Shown here piece by piece: positions 28,013 through 36,617 of a DNA stretch of 64,000 bases. Source of the DNA: ZC4RG30 sp963726085. GTDB taxonomy: Bacteria; Pseudomonadota; Gammaproteobacteria; Steroidobacterales; Steroidobacteraceae. The stretch spans positions 186,001 through 250,000 of the forward strand of contig CAVSAR010000007.1 in the NCBI GenBank assembly GCA_963726085.1, read 5' to 3'. Under the pieces are notes generated by a model. The model was not told where the DNA came from, searched no databases, and worked only from the letters and a program-made list of their open reading frames with translations. The translations under genes were made by a program, and so were the position numbers. Within the stretch, counting starts at the first letter, position 1; the number at the start of each line of letters is the position of its first letter.

Positions 28013-28124
28013 TCCTGCGGTTCGTGATCTGGGTCAGCTTTGGCCCGGAATATGAAAGATGAGGCTCGCAGAACCGCGGCCGGCATTCAGGAAGGGTTCA
28101 GGGCTCCGGCGTAGCCTTGTATCC

Positions 28125-28655
28125 ATGAACACGAAGAGCATTTGCGCACTGGTGGTCGTCGGGTTGGTGGCAGGCTGTGCCACGGCCCCGGCTGCCAAGC
28201 CTGCGGCGGCAGCTGCACCGCAACCTGCCAACCTGACGCAAGTCTATTTCTATGCGCAGCGCGGCCAGTCGCAGGCGCAGCAGGACCGCGACCGGTATGA
28301 GTGCTTCAACTGGGCGGCGCAGCAGACCGGCTTTGATCCGTCACGCCGCGCGGCTCCTGCCGGCCAGAAGGAAGGGCTGGTCCCGGTGCATGCGGATGGC
28401 GCCACGGTAGTCGGCGGCGCCTTGATGGGCGCGGCAATCGGGGCCGCGGTCTCCGATCCGTGGCATCGAGCCGATGGCGCGGCCGTCGGCGCCATTGCCG
28501 GCACTGCGCTGGGCGCACTGGCCGCCACCTCGCAGGCCAATGCGCACAGCGCGCAGCAGCCGTCGCCCGCACGGTCCAGTTACGAACAGCAGGCGGCGCA
28601 GTATCGCCGCGCCATGTCCGCGTGCCTTGAAGGCCGCGGTTACGTTGTGAAGTGA
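28125..28655 (+). CDS. Glycine-zipper lipoprotein
   Basis: A 176-residue lipoprotein. The signal peptide ends in lipobox LVAGC (Cys at about residue 19). A YFYAQRGQSQAQQDRDRYEC block (about 46-65) comes next, then a glycine-zipper membrane segment (GGALMGAAIGAAV ... GAVGAIAGTALGALA). The last 14 residues, MSACLEGRGYVVK, form a tail repeated in the next gene. Glycine-zipper lipoproteins of this kind sit in the outer membrane. It is followed after 7 bp by the repeat protein, so they are probably co-expressed. Confidence 0.75.
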   Translation: MNTKSICALVVVGLVAGCATAPAAKPAAAAAPQPANLTQVYFYAQRGQSQAQQDRDRYECFNWAAQQTGFDPSRRAAPAGQKEGLVPVHADGATVVGGALMGAAIGAAVSDPWHRADGAAVGAIAGTALGALAATSQANAHSAQQPSPARSSYEQQAAQYRRAMSACLEGRGYVVK

Positions 28656-28662
28656 GGTTGCC

Positions 28663-30126
28663 ATGAACGCCAAGATCCGATTCGCCGTCGTCTGCGCAGT
28701 CATTGGGGGAATTACCACGGGCGCAGCATCAGCCATGGACGGCGCATCAAGCGACCCTCATCGCGCCGAGAAACAGCAACACCAGGAACAGCGCCAGGTG
28801 CCAAGCTCGCATGGTGGCGGTTACGCCTACAACCCTGGGCCCTCGCACCAGGGCTCGCCCCTGGCAATACCCGGCACGCAGCACACGCCCGGCTACAACG
28901 GCAATCACTACGGGGCTGGCCTGCCGCTGGCGATACCCGGCACGCCTCGCGCACCCGGGGACAACGGCAATCACTACGGGAACGTGCCCGGCGACAACGG
29001 CAATCACTACGGCAATGGCCAGCCGGCCAATCCCGGCACGCCGCGCACGCCTGGGGACAACGGCAATCATTACGGGAGCGTGCCCGGCGACAACGGCAAT
29101 CACTACGGCAATGGCCAGCCGGCCAATCCCGGCACGCCGCGCACGCCTGGGGACAACGGCAATCATTACGGGAGCGTGCCCGGCGACAACGGCAATCACT
29201 ACGGCAATGGCCAGCCGGCCAATCCTGGCACGCCGCGCACGCCCGGGGACAACGGCAATCATTACGGGAGCGTGCCCGGCGACAACGGCAATCACTACGG
29301 CAATGGCCAGCCGGCCAATCCCGGCACGCCGCGCACGCCCGGGGACAACGGCAATCACTACGGGAGCGTGCCTGGCGACAACGGCAACCACTACGGCAAT
29401 CGCCTGCTGGTGACGAATCCTGGCACGCACGTGCCCGCAGACAACGGCAATCACCTCGTGGTCGGTGCGCCGCGTGTACCGCAGTTTCCCTATCACGGGC
29501 CGGGCGCTAACCTCGTGCCGCCGCGCAATTACTCCCCGCCGGCGCACGCCTATCCGCCAAGCTACGGCTACACGCCCGTGCATGGTTACCCACCGGCCTA
29601 TGGCCGTCCGCCGTCCTATGCGCATGCGCCGTATATCGTGCCGGCGCTGCCGGTTGGCTACCATAACTACTACTGGCACGGCAGCCCTTACTACTATCAC
29701 AGCGGCTACTGGTACCGGCCGTATGGCAGCAGCTTCGTCGTAGTGGCTGCGCCCTACGGACTGTACGTGCCGACATTGCCTTTCTACAGCGCGTTCTGGT
29801 TCGGTAGCGCGCAGTACTTCTACTCCGATGGCGTTTATTACAACCACGCCCCTTCAGGTAGCGGCTATGTAGTCACCCATTCTCCGTACGACGATGAACA
29901 CAAGGACGAGGGCGCTGCGGGTACTGCTGGGACCGAAATGTACATCTACCCTGCGCAGGGCCAGAGCCAGCAGCAGCAGGACAATGACAAGTATGAGTGC
30001 CACCTGTGGGCAGTGAGCCAGACCCAGTATGACCCGACCAGCGCCGCGTTCGACGCCGATCGCCGGGCCGAATACGATCGCGCCATGACCGCGTGCCTCA
30101 CGGGCCGCGGTTACACAGTCCGCTAA
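28663..30126 (+). CDS. Secreted tandem-repeat protein, Tyr/His-rich, with DUF6515-like region
   Basis: A 487-residue exported protein of low complexity. The signal peptide ends near ASAMDG (about 25). Residues about 108-235 consist of four near-identical 32-residue units rich in PGDNGNHYG, flanked by decayed copies. A Tyr/Pro-rich linker precedes a hydrophobic aromatic domain (about 325-410: GSPYYYHSGYWYRPYGSS, VYYNHAPSGSGYVV) resembling DUF6515. The C-terminus (about 425-487) repeats the Gln-rich YEC module and the MTACLTGRGYTVR tail of the preceding lipoprotein. It is probably a cell-surface or envelope protein. The 96-bp repeats should be prone to copy-number change. Confidence 0.75.
   Translation: MNAKIRFAVVCAVIGGITTGAASAMDGASSDPHRAEKQQHQEQRQVPSSHGGGYAYNPGPSHQGSPLAIPGTQHTPGYNGNHYGAGLPLAIPGTPRAPGDNGNHYGNVPGDNGNHYGNGQPANPGTPRTPGDNGNHYGSVPGDNGNHYGNGQPANPGTPRTPGDNGNHYGSVPGDNGNHYGNGQPANPGTPRTPGDNGNHYGSVPGDNGNHYGNGQPANPGTPRTPGDNGNHYGSVPGDNGNHYGNRLLVTNPGTHVPADNGNHLVVGAPRVPQFPYHGPGANLVPPRNYSPPAHAYPPSYGYTPVHGYPPAYGRPPSYAHAPYIVPALPVGYHNYYWHGSPYYYHSGYWYRPYGSSFVVVAAPYGLYVPTLPFYSAFWFGSAQYFYSDGVYYNHAPSGSGYVVTHSPYDDEHKDEGAAGTAGTEMYIYPAQGQSQQQQDNDKYECHLWAVSQTQYDPTSAAFDADRRAEYDRAMTACLTGRGYTVR
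28984..29367 (+). repeat. Tandem repeat, four 96-bp units
   Basis: Four contiguous 96-bp units starting at 28984, 29080, 29176 and 29272 differ by only a few silent bases. A fifth unit begins at 29368 and diverges after about 40 bp. Each encodes 32 residues in frame, so changes in copy number keep the gene open. Confidence 0.95.
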
Positions 30127-30839
30127 GGGGACTTGGCCTGGGTGCGGTAATCGGTGACGGGCGGCTCGCCGGCGGGGGCGGCGCCCTTGGGCGACTCGGT
30201 CAGTTCGCGGTAGCGAGTCAGGTCGCCATCGAACTGCTCGCGCAAGTCTTTCTTCTCTTGTTCGCGCGATGTCAGCGTCGCCTGCAGTGAATTGCGTTCC
30301 TGCAGGGTTCGCACCACTTCTTCCATCAACTGGTCCGGAAGTCGCCGGGCAGTGGGCGCTGCTGACCAGGGCTTGAAACTGCGCATCCGTGTCTCGATGG
30401 TCGCCAGGCGCTGGTTCGTCGATTCCACCGAGCCGCGGGCAATGTCCATCTGGCCATTGATCAGCGCCAGGCGCTCGTCGCGCAACTGCTCGATGTCCTT
30501 GGCCGACGTGTAGGTGGTCAAGAGAAAGGAGTCGTGCTGCCGCATCTTGGCTTTTTCCGCAGCCGTGTGCTGTGCCTTGTCCGCCTCGGAGCCGGTCAGC
30601 TGCTTGGGAACCTGCTTGACCTCGACGCCCTGGTTGTTGAGTTCCGACCGGCCCTGCTGCGCCGAGTCCGCCGGCACCGAATCGCCGTAGTGGGTGATGC
30701 CGTTCTCGTCCACCCACTTGTAGGTCTTGCCGGCCCACTTGCCGCCGGGCGTGCTGGGTTTCGGGGCGCTTGCCGCCCAAGCCAGCGGCTGCGCCGCAAG
30801 GCACAGCGCCAAGACTGCCGTGATGGCTCGCACGTTCAT
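30123..30839 (-). CDS. DUF4124-domain secreted protein
   Basis: A 238-residue exported protein with a signal peptide ending near AWA-ASA (about 23). The DUF4124 domain, TYKWVDENGITHYGDSVP, is at about 38-55, followed by a long charged, helical, coiled-coil-like region to the end. DUF4124 is a short beta-sheet module in proteobacterial envelope proteins of unknown role. The start MNVRAIT is chosen over an upstream ATG because the signal peptide begins there. It converges on the repeat protein with a 4-bp stop overlap. Confidence 0.8.
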   Translation of the reverse strand: MNVRAITAVLALCLAAQPLAWAASAPKPSTPGGKWAGKTYKWVDENGITHYGDSVPADSAQQGRSELNNQGVEVKQVPKQLTGSEADKAQHTAAEKAKMRQHDSFLLTTYTSAKDIEQLRDERLALINGQMDIARGSVESTNQRLATIETRMRSFKPWSAAPTARRLPDQLMEEVVRTLQERNSLQATLTSREQEKKDLREQFDGDLTRYRELTESPKGAAPAGEPPVTDYRTQAKSP

Positions 30840-30927
30840 TATGTAATCCTCACTCCATTGGGGCGGGGAATGCAAAGCCTTTGCTCTGCGAATGCGTGCC
30901 AGCTCACAGGTTTTGTCAGGCTTGCGG

Positions 30928-31608
30928 CTACTGCGCGCCGCTGCCTGATCCGTAGCGGCGGCGATAGGCCTCCATGGCCTCCAGCGCGCTGCCTGGCAGC
31001 AGGCCGTCGCCGCTGCGCAGCATAGCGATCAGCCCGTCCAGGTTCAGGATGCTGGTGCAGGGAATGTCGTACAGGCGAGCCACTTCCTGCACCGCCGACT
31101 CAGCAGTGTCGACGCCCTGTGCGTCGCGACCGCGTTCCTGCCGGTCCAGCGCCAGCGCCACGGCCACTGGTGTTGCGCCCGCGGCTCGCAGGATCTGCAC
31201 CGATTCACGGATGGCGGTACCGGCCGTGATCACGTCATCGACGATCAGCACGCGGCCGGACAGTGGCCGACCCACGATGCTGCCGCCTTCACCATGTGAC
31301 TTCGCTTCTTTGCGGTTGAAAGCGAAGGGCAGGTTGCGGCCGTGCTCGGAATACAGCGCCGCGGCGGTGGCTGCCACCAGCGGAATGCCCTTGTAGGCAG
31401 GTCCAAAGAGCATGTCGAACTGCAGGCCGGAGGCGGCGATGGCTGCGGCATAGCAGCGGCCGAGCACGGCCAGCGATGCGCCGTCATCGAATGCTCCGGC
31501 ATTGAAGAAATAGGGGCTGACGCGCCCCGACTTCAAGGTGAACTCGCCAAAGCGCAGCGCGTTGCGCGCCAGCGCCAGGCGGATGAATTCAGTCTGGTAC
31601 TGCTGCAT
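30928..31608 (-). CDS. pyrE: Orotate phosphoribosyltransferase
   Basis: A 226-residue enzyme converting orotate and PRPP to OMP in pyrimidine synthesis. It has FGEFTLKSGRVSPYFFNAG, PYKGIPLVAATAAAL-type substrate loops, the flexible loop FNRKEAKSHGEGG and the PRPP motif VLIVDDVITAGTAI. The ATG at 31608 matches enteric PyrE; a GTG at 31617 is the alternative. It is divergent from an AmpG-like transporter. Confidence 0.96.
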   Translation of the reverse strand: MQQYQTEFIRLALARNALRFGEFTLKSGRVSPYFFNAGAFDDGASLAVLGRCYAAAIAASGLQFDMLFGPAYKGIPLVAATAAALYSEHGRNLPFAFNRKEAKSHGEGGSIVGRPLSGRVLIVDDVITAGTAIRESVQILRAAGATPVAVALALDRQERGRDAQGVDTAESAVQEVARLYDIPCTSILNLDGLIAMLRSGDGLLPGSALEAMEAYRRRYGSGSGAQ

Positions 31609-31627
31609 GCCGTCCACCGGAAGCCGC

Positions 31628-31652
31628 TATGATGCTGCGGGTGCGCATCATA
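31628..31652. promoter_or_regulatory. Inverted repeat between pyrE and the AmpG-like gene
   Basis: TATGATG - 11 nt - CATCATA, a perfect 7-bp inverted repeat centred between divergent genes. Each arm contains TATGAT, a good -10 hexamer for the gene on its own side, so two promoters may face each other here. An operator is the alternative. Confidence 0.4.
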
Positions 31653-31696
31653 ACGCCCTACGCCAGGATCTGTTCCGCCGCACGCCAGGGGTGCAC

Positions 31697-33094
31697 TTGA
31701 GCCCAGTCGCGGCGCAGGATCCCTGGTGGCGCGGTTGGGGCAAGGCCATCCTGGTTTACCGGCAGCCGCGAATGGCGGCATCGCTGGCGCTGGGATTCTC
31801 CTGCGGCTTGCCATACATGCTGGTGTTCCAGACGCTGTCGGCGTGGCTGCGACAGGTCGGCATCGAGCGCGCCACCATCGGCATGCTGGCGTGGGTGGGG
31901 TTGTTCTATTCGGTCAAGTTCCTGTGGGCGCCGATTGTCGATCGCTTTGAGCTGCCGGTGTTGTTCCGGCTGCTGGGCCGCAGGCGCAGCTGGTTGCTGG
32001 TGACGCAGCTAGGAATAGCGTTGGCGCTGGTCAATGTCGCCAACCAGGATCCGGCGCGCGACCTGACGCTGGTGGCGATCGGTGCCATGGCGATTGCCTT
32101 TCTTTCCGCGACCCAGGATATCGCGGTCGATGCCTGGCGCATCGAGTCCGCGCCGCCGGATGAGCAGGGTGCCATGGCGGCCGGGTACCAGCTGGGCTAT
32201 CGGATTGCGATCCTGGTGGGCACCGGCGGGGCGTTGTGGATTGCGGCTGACTATGGATGGCACGCCAGCTACCTGACCATGGCCGCATTCACGGGCGTCG
32301 GTATCCTGGCGACGCTTTTGTCGCGTGAGCCCGAGCCCCGCGTGGCGCGCGAATCGCTGTTGCAGGAACAGGCGGTGGTCCAGTGGCTGGCGCGGCGCCC
32401 GCACTGGCCGGAGTGGCTGCGCGCCATGGGCGCCACCTTCATCGGCGCGGTGGTGTGTCCACTGACGGACTTCTTCGTGCGCAACGGTGTGAAGGTCGGT
32501 GCATTGCTGTTCGCCTTCATCTGCACCTACCGCATGGCCGACTATGCCCAGGGCGTGATGGCCAATCCCTTCTACCTCGACCAGGGTTACTCGCTCAAGG
32601 AGATTGCCGCGGTGGTCAAGGCGTTCGGGCTGGCCTCGACGCTGGCAGGCGTTGCCATCGGTGGCGTCATCGTGGCGCGTCTGGGGGTCCTGCGTGCGCT
32701 GTTTGTCGGTGCCGCGCTGGTGGTCCTGTCGGGGCTGAATTTCTCGCTGCTGGCCACGGCCGGATCGACCAACCTGGCCGCCCTGGCGGTGGTCAACAGC
32801 TTCGATAACCTGTCACTTGGCGTGCACGGGACTTCGCTGCTGGCGTTCCTTGCCAGCCTGACCAGTGCGCGCTACACCGCCACGCAGTACGCAGTGCTGT
32901 CATCAATCTATGCCCTGCCTGGCAAGCTGCTCATGGGCACCTCGGGCATGGTGGTCGATCACATGGGCTACCCGAAATTCTTTCTCTACACCGCGTCGCT
33001 GTCGTTGCCCGCCCTGGTATTGCTGTGGTTCGTGGCCAGCCGCTACCGGCCCGCAGCATTATTGCAGGGGTCCGAGGCGGCATCCCGTCCGTGA
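31697..33094 (+). CDS. AmpG-like MFS transporter
   Basis: About 465 residues with 12 predicted membrane helices in the AmpG/MFS pattern: LGFSCGLPYMLVFQTLSAWLR, then KFLWAPIVDRF and ATQDIAVDAWRIE, which are diagnostic of the muropeptide permease group. The likely cargo is anhydromuropeptide for cell-wall recycling, though distant AmpG homologs carry other solutes. No ATG fits; a TTG at 31697 after cagggg is the best start, with GTG at 31691 as alternative. The stop overlaps the Rieske gene (GTGA). Confidence 0.85.
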   Translation: MSPVAAQDPWWRGWGKAILVYRQPRMAASLALGFSCGLPYMLVFQTLSAWLRQVGIERATIGMLAWVGLFYSVKFLWAPIVDRFELPVLFRLLGRRRSWLLVTQLGIALALVNVANQDPARDLTLVAIGAMAIAFLSATQDIAVDAWRIESAPPDEQGAMAAGYQLGYRIAILVGTGGALWIAADYGWHASYLTMAAFTGVGILATLLSREPEPRVARESLLQEQAVVQWLARRPHWPEWLRAMGATFIGAVVCPLTDFFVRNGVKVGALLFAFICTYRMADYAQGVMANPFYLDQGYSLKEIAAVVKAFGLASTLAGVAIGGVIVARLGVLRALFVGAALVVLSGLNFSLLATAGSTNLAALAVVNSFDNLSLGVHGTSLLAFLASLTSARYTATQYAVLSSIYALPGKLLMGTSGMVVDHMGYPKFFLYTASLSLPALVLLWFVASRYRPAALLQGSEAASRP

Positions 33095-33471
33095 TCCTCC
33101 CGGCCGGTACCCGGTTCGCGCTGCTGGAGCAGATAGCCGATGGCGCCACGCGCGGCATCACGCTGGGGGACGGCGAATGGCCGCTGCGCGGGTTCCTGGT
33201 GCGCATTGGCGACTCGGTGCATGGCTACCTCAACCGCTGCCCGCATGCCGGCCGCCAGCTCAACTTCCTGCCGGATCGATTCCTGACGCCCGACGGGGAG
33301 CTGATCCAGTGCCTGTCGCACGGCGCGCTGTTCGAGAAGGCCACGGGCCTGTGCATAGCCGGTCCGTGCGTGGATGAAGCACTGAGGCGCCTGCCGATGG
33401 AGGTCGTCGACGGGGTGGTGCGCCTGGCGCAGGACCTGGACCTGGAGCAACTGGAAAAGGGCCGCTGGTAG
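33091..33471 (+). CDS. Rieske [2Fe-2S] ferredoxin-like protein
   Basis: A 126-residue single-domain Rieske protein. The cluster ligands are in CPHAGRQLNF and QCLSHGALFEKATGLCIAGPC (Cys-x-His and Cys-x2-His), with a 27-residue separation. It is probably a soluble electron carrier. The GTG start overlaps the preceding transporter stop by 4 bp, so it is translationally coupled to an AmpG-like gene; the functional link is unclear. Confidence 0.9.
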   Translation: MILPAGTRFALLEQIADGATRGITLGDGEWPLRGFLVRIGDSVHGYLNRCPHAGRQLNFLPDRFLTPDGELIQCLSHGALFEKATGLCIAGPCVDEALRRLPMEVVDGVVRLAQDLDLEQLEKGRW

Positions 33472-33481
33472 CCGGGCCGGG

Positions 33482-33796
33482 CTATTCGAACAGGTCGAGA
33501 TCCTCGAGCGGATTGGCGTGCAGGCCCTGCGCGTCTTCCAGCCCGGCAGGAAACAAACCGGACCCCTCGTCGTAATGGTCGCTGCCCACGGAGTCGTCGG
33601 GCGGATCGGCCAGCTGCACGGCGCCGGCGCGGCAGCGCGTGGCCCAGTCGTCCATGTCGATTTCCTCAAGGTCGCCGTCGGCGTGCTGCACTTCGAGGAT
33701 ACGTTCGTCATCGTCAATCGCGACGACCTCGAACAGCTTTCCGTAGCTGAGATACCAGTCGCCCACTATGGGGTCGATGCTCAGGGAGCTCGTCAT
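33482..33796 (-). CDS. DUF6763-like acidic protein
   Basis: A 104-residue very acidic cytoplasmic protein (Asp/Glu-rich C-terminal half). The core PIVGDWYLSYGKLFEVVAIDDDERILEVQ and GDLEEIDMDDWATR match the small gammaproteobacterial DUF6763 family, function unknown. It is divergent from marC. Confidence 0.7.
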   Translation of the reverse strand: MTSSLSIDPIVGDWYLSYGKLFEVVAIDDDERILEVQHADGDLEEIDMDDWATRCRAGAVQLADPPDDSVGSDHYDEGSGLFPAGLEDAQGLHANPLEDLDLFE

Positions 33797-33869
33797 GAGA
33801 TGCCCTCCGACTGCTATCCTGCTCCGCAACCGCAGCGTCGGCAAGCGCCAATTTTTCTGCACAGCACCA

Positions 33870-34493
33870 ATGATCGATCAGCTGCTGAAATTTTTCGTGA
33901 CCTTCCTGGTCGTGGTTGAACCGATTGGCGTGATCCCCATATTCGTTGCCATGACAAGCGGCGATACCGAGGCCGCGCGTCGTCGCATGGCACGCAAGGG
34001 CGTTATGATCGCGGGGCTGATCTTCCTGCTGTTCGCGCTGGGCGGCGGTGCGTTCCTGCGTACGCTCAATATCAGTCTCGATGCCTTCCGGATTTTCGGC
34101 GGCCTGCTGCTGTTCCTGATTGCGCTGGAGATGGTGTTCGCGCGGCCCTCGGGCTCGCGCACCTCCATTACCGAGGAGCAGGAGGGCATGCAGCGCACGG
34201 ACATCTCGGTATTCCCGCTGGCGTTCCCATTCATTGCCGGCCCCGGCTCGCTGGCCACCATCCTGCTGGCCTTCGGTCCTGCCAATGACCATCCGATGAT
34301 GATCATCGGCCTGCTGCTGTGCATTTTCGTGGCGCTGGTGTGCGTGCTGCTGACTCTGTACCTGGCCTCGCCGATCATCAAGCTGATGGGTGTGACCGGT
34401 GCGCAGGTGCTCAACCGGATATTTGGCGTGGTACTGGGGGCACTGGCCGTGCAGTACGTCATCGACGGCGTGCGCGGCAGCTTCTTCAGCTAG
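33870..34493 (+). CDS. MarC family integral membrane protein
   Basis: A 207-residue inner-membrane protein with six predicted helices. The MarC signature blocks VVEPIGVIPIFVAMT, FRIFGGLLLFLIALEM, FPLAFPFIAGPGSLATI and the C-terminal ILNRIFGVVLGALAVQ-like segment are clear. The family's transport role is unproven; despite its name it is not tied to antibiotic resistance. Its 3' end overlaps the convergent membrane gene by 8 bp. Confidence 0.92.
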   Translation: MIDQLLKFFVTFLVVVEPIGVIPIFVAMTSGDTEAARRRMARKGVMIAGLIFLLFALGGGAFLRTLNISLDAFRIFGGLLLFLIALEMVFARPSGSRTSITEEQEGMQRTDISVFPLAFPFIAGPGSLATILLAFGPANDHPMMIIGLLLCIFVALVCVLLTLYLASPIIKLMGVTGAQVLNRIFGVVLGALAVQYVIDGVRGSFFS

Positions 34494-35661
34494 TGCCGGA
34501 AGCGCTAGGGAGCGCGGCGCCCGCGAGCTGCTGCTGCAAGGCCAGCAGGTCGGCGCCCGGGGTCTGGTCCTTCACCTTGGCGACGAAATTCTGCAGCAGA
34601 CAGCGCGCCGTGGTGCGGCGTCCGGTTTGCATGGCGTAGCGCGCCAGTTCGACCACGTCGCTCTCCAATGCGGGCGCAAATGCCGCTGCCTGGCGCGTGG
34701 CTTCCTCCGCGATTGCCAGCGCCTGTCCCGGATGGCGCGCCGCCAGCAGCTGCGTGATCAGCCCCTGCGCGAACAGGCCGAAGGCCCGTGGCTCCGACCA
34801 GCTGCGGCTGGCTTCCAGCAGCCCGGCAATGTCGCGTTGCAGCTCCACATTGGGCAGTGACCCGAACCATTCCCAGGCCGCGGCAACGGCCCTGGGTGTT
34901 TCGCGCACCCGCAGCTTGCGATAGACATCATCGAAGACCCTCTGGCGCCGCAGCTGGCGATCGGTTTCCGCCTGCTGCAGTTCGCGTTCCGGATCGCTGA
35001 TCGGGTCGAACCCCAGTTGCAGGCGCCGCAGATGCAGCGTGCCACCGATCAGCGCATAGACTTCCAGCAGCACCAGTTCGCACAGTGCGAAGCGCGCCAC
35101 GCTCCACAGGTCCGACTGCGCGATCCACAGCCCCAGCGCCCCGGCCAGCAGCGTCGCCACCACCAGCAGCACGTAGTACGGCCCCAGGCCGCGTATCACC
35201 TGCCACATGGCGACGGGGTTCAGTGCGTCGAATACCCGGCTGGACACGGCGATGGCCCCGATGGATGCCGGGAACAGCAGCCACGCTGCCACCAAGACCG
35301 GTGCGTGCGGAATCTGCGGTTGCCAGAACAGCAGGATCGCGATCAGGGCGGCCAGTGCCGGATGCACCCAGCAGCGCGGATCGCCGAACGGACTGAACAT
35401 CTCCGCCGTCGCAGTTGCCGCTTCGCGCCTGCCGTTGGCGACATCGTCGATCATCGTGAACGCGAACTGCGTCAGCCACACCATCATCATGTAGATGGGC
35501 AGGATGGACATGAGGATCGCGGCGCCCTGTCCACGGGTGATCAACGCAAGGATCAGCGATGAAATCACGATGAACAGCACACTGGACATATGCAGTGGAA
35601 AAGCCATTGCACGCAGCAGCGTCATGCGATTACTGCCAGGGGCAGAAGCGCGCATGTTCAT
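34486..35661 (-). CDS. Membrane protein of unknown function
   Basis: A 391-residue protein. About six hydrophobic helices occupy residues 15-215, after which a cytoplasmic alpha-helical half begins (QQAETDRQLRRQRVFDDVYRKL), with leucine/alanine helices reminiscent of TPR-like repeats in the last 150 residues. I do not recognise the family; it resembles proteins annotated only as hypothetical in Lysobacterales-type genomes. It is transcribed alone on the minus strand, ending 8 bp inside marC. Confidence 0.6.
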   Translation of the reverse strand: MNMRASAPGSNRMTLLRAMAFPLHMSSVLFIVISSLILALITRGQGAAILMSILPIYMMMVWLTQFAFTMIDDVANGRREAATATAEMFSPFGDPRCWVHPALAALIAILLFWQPQIPHAPVLVAAWLLFPASIGAIAVSSRVFDALNPVAMWQVIRGLGPYYVLLVVATLLAGALGLWIAQSDLWSVARFALCELVLLEVYALIGGTLHLRRLQLGFDPISDPERELQQAETDRQLRRQRVFDDVYRKLRVRETPRAVAAAWEWFGSLPNVELQRDIAGLLEASRSWSEPRAFGLFAQGLITQLLAARHPGQALAIAEEATRQAAAFAPALESDVVELARYAMQTGRRTTARCLLQNFVAKVKDQTPGADLLALQQQLAGAALPSASGTS

Positions 35662-35809
35662 GCGCGACTGCCAGTGGCAATCACTGTTGTGCGCCGTGTC
35701 GCATATCTACCAACGCGCGCTAAAAGTGTCATGAAAACACCATGGAAATGCCGGAACATTGTCGCGGCAGTGATGTCCAATTGCTGAACCCAATAAGGAA
35801 GCCCAGATC

Positions 35810-35923
35810 ATGAAAGATGTAGTGTTTGCCGTAACGATATTCCACTCGCTGGCCTCTGTCGCCCTGTTCTCGGTAATGGTCGCGACGGTTGTACAACTGG
35901 TTAGCCATCGCTCGAAGGCCTGA
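35810..35923 (+). CDS. Small single-span membrane protein
   Basis: A 37-residue open frame: MKDVVFAVTIFHSLASVALF then a hydrophobic segment and a basic end (SHRSKA). It has a good ribosome binding site (aaggaag) and one likely transmembrane helix. Its last 23 bp overlap the end of trmB on the other strand. The layout is that of a genuine small membrane protein; function unknown. Confidence 0.55.
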   Translation: MKDVVFAVTIFHSLASVALFSVMVATVVQLVSHRSKA

Positions 35924-36617
35924 TTAGACGTTCGAAAAGCAGGTCATGCACGGCATGACCGAGTCGCTCGCCGCGCCGCTCGAAACGTGTGGGGCTGCGG
36001 GCGACATCGCGGGGCACCCAGCTGCCATCCGCCGACAGGTTCCTGAACTGCGGGTGCCTGCCCAACACCTCGAGCATCCATTCAGCGTACGGCGTCCAGT
36101 CGGTCGCCAGCTGCAGCGTTGCGCCTGAGCGCAGGCGCGATGCGGCAAGTGTTGCAAACGCGGCATTGACCAGGCGTCGCTTGTGATGCCGTGCCTTGTG
36201 CCATGGGTCCGGAAACAGCACCAGGATGCAGTCCAGTGTGTCCGGCGCAATTACCTGTGCCAGTACTTCCATCGCATCGTGGTTGAACACGCGCAGGTTG
36301 GAGAGGTTTGCCGCGTGTGCCTTGAGCAGCAGGTGGCCGACCCCCGGCGGGTGCACCTCGATGCCGATAAAATCGTCCTGCGGCTGCGCGGCGGCGAGTT
36401 GCACCAGGTGATCGCCATTGCCGAAGCCAATCTCCACGATGTGGCGCGCCTTGCGCCCGAACAGCCCGTCCAGGTCCATGGGTGACGACGCGAAATCCAC
36501 CCCGTATCGCGGCCAGTGCAGGTCCAGCGCGCGCTGCTGTGCCGCCGTGAGCCGGCCGCCGCGCACCACGTAGCTGCGCACGCTGCGGTGGCGCGGATCG
36601 GCTGGGTCCGCACTCAC
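35901..36617 (-). CDS. trmB: tRNA (guanine46-N7)-methyltransferase
   Basis: A 238-residue SAM-dependent enzyme making m7G46 in tRNA. Diagnostic are VEIGFGNGDHLVQLA (SAM motif), GIEVHPPGVG, and LFPDPWHKARHHKRRL, containing the catalytic Asp and RNA-binding basic patch. The start is the GTG that overlaps the uup stop (GTGA), giving VSADPADP; a longer upstream reading is only read-through of the uup region. It is co-transcribed with uup. Confidence 0.95.
   Translation of the reverse strand: MSADPADPRHRSVRSYVVRGGRLTAAQQRALDLHWPRYGVDFASSPMDLDGLFGRKARHIVEIGFGNGDHLVQLAAAQPQDDFIGIEVHPPGVGHLLLKAHAANLSNLRVFNHDAMEVLAQVIAPDTLDCILVLFPDPWHKARHHKRRLVNAAFATLAASRLRSGATLQLATDWTPYAEWMLEVLGRHPQFRNLSADGSWVPRDVARSPTRFERRGERLGHAVHDLLFERLIRPSSDG

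Noticed and set aside
28984..29400. CRISPR array
   Set aside because: Repeats are 96 bp, contiguous with no spacers, and encode an in-frame protein; no cas genes nearby.
28747..29847. Open frame antisense to the repeat protein
   Set aside because: Arg/Val-rich mirror of the repeats; no signal, no start site support.
33870..34493. Multiple antibiotic resistance gene
   Set aside because: MarC name is historical; the family is not linked to resistance.
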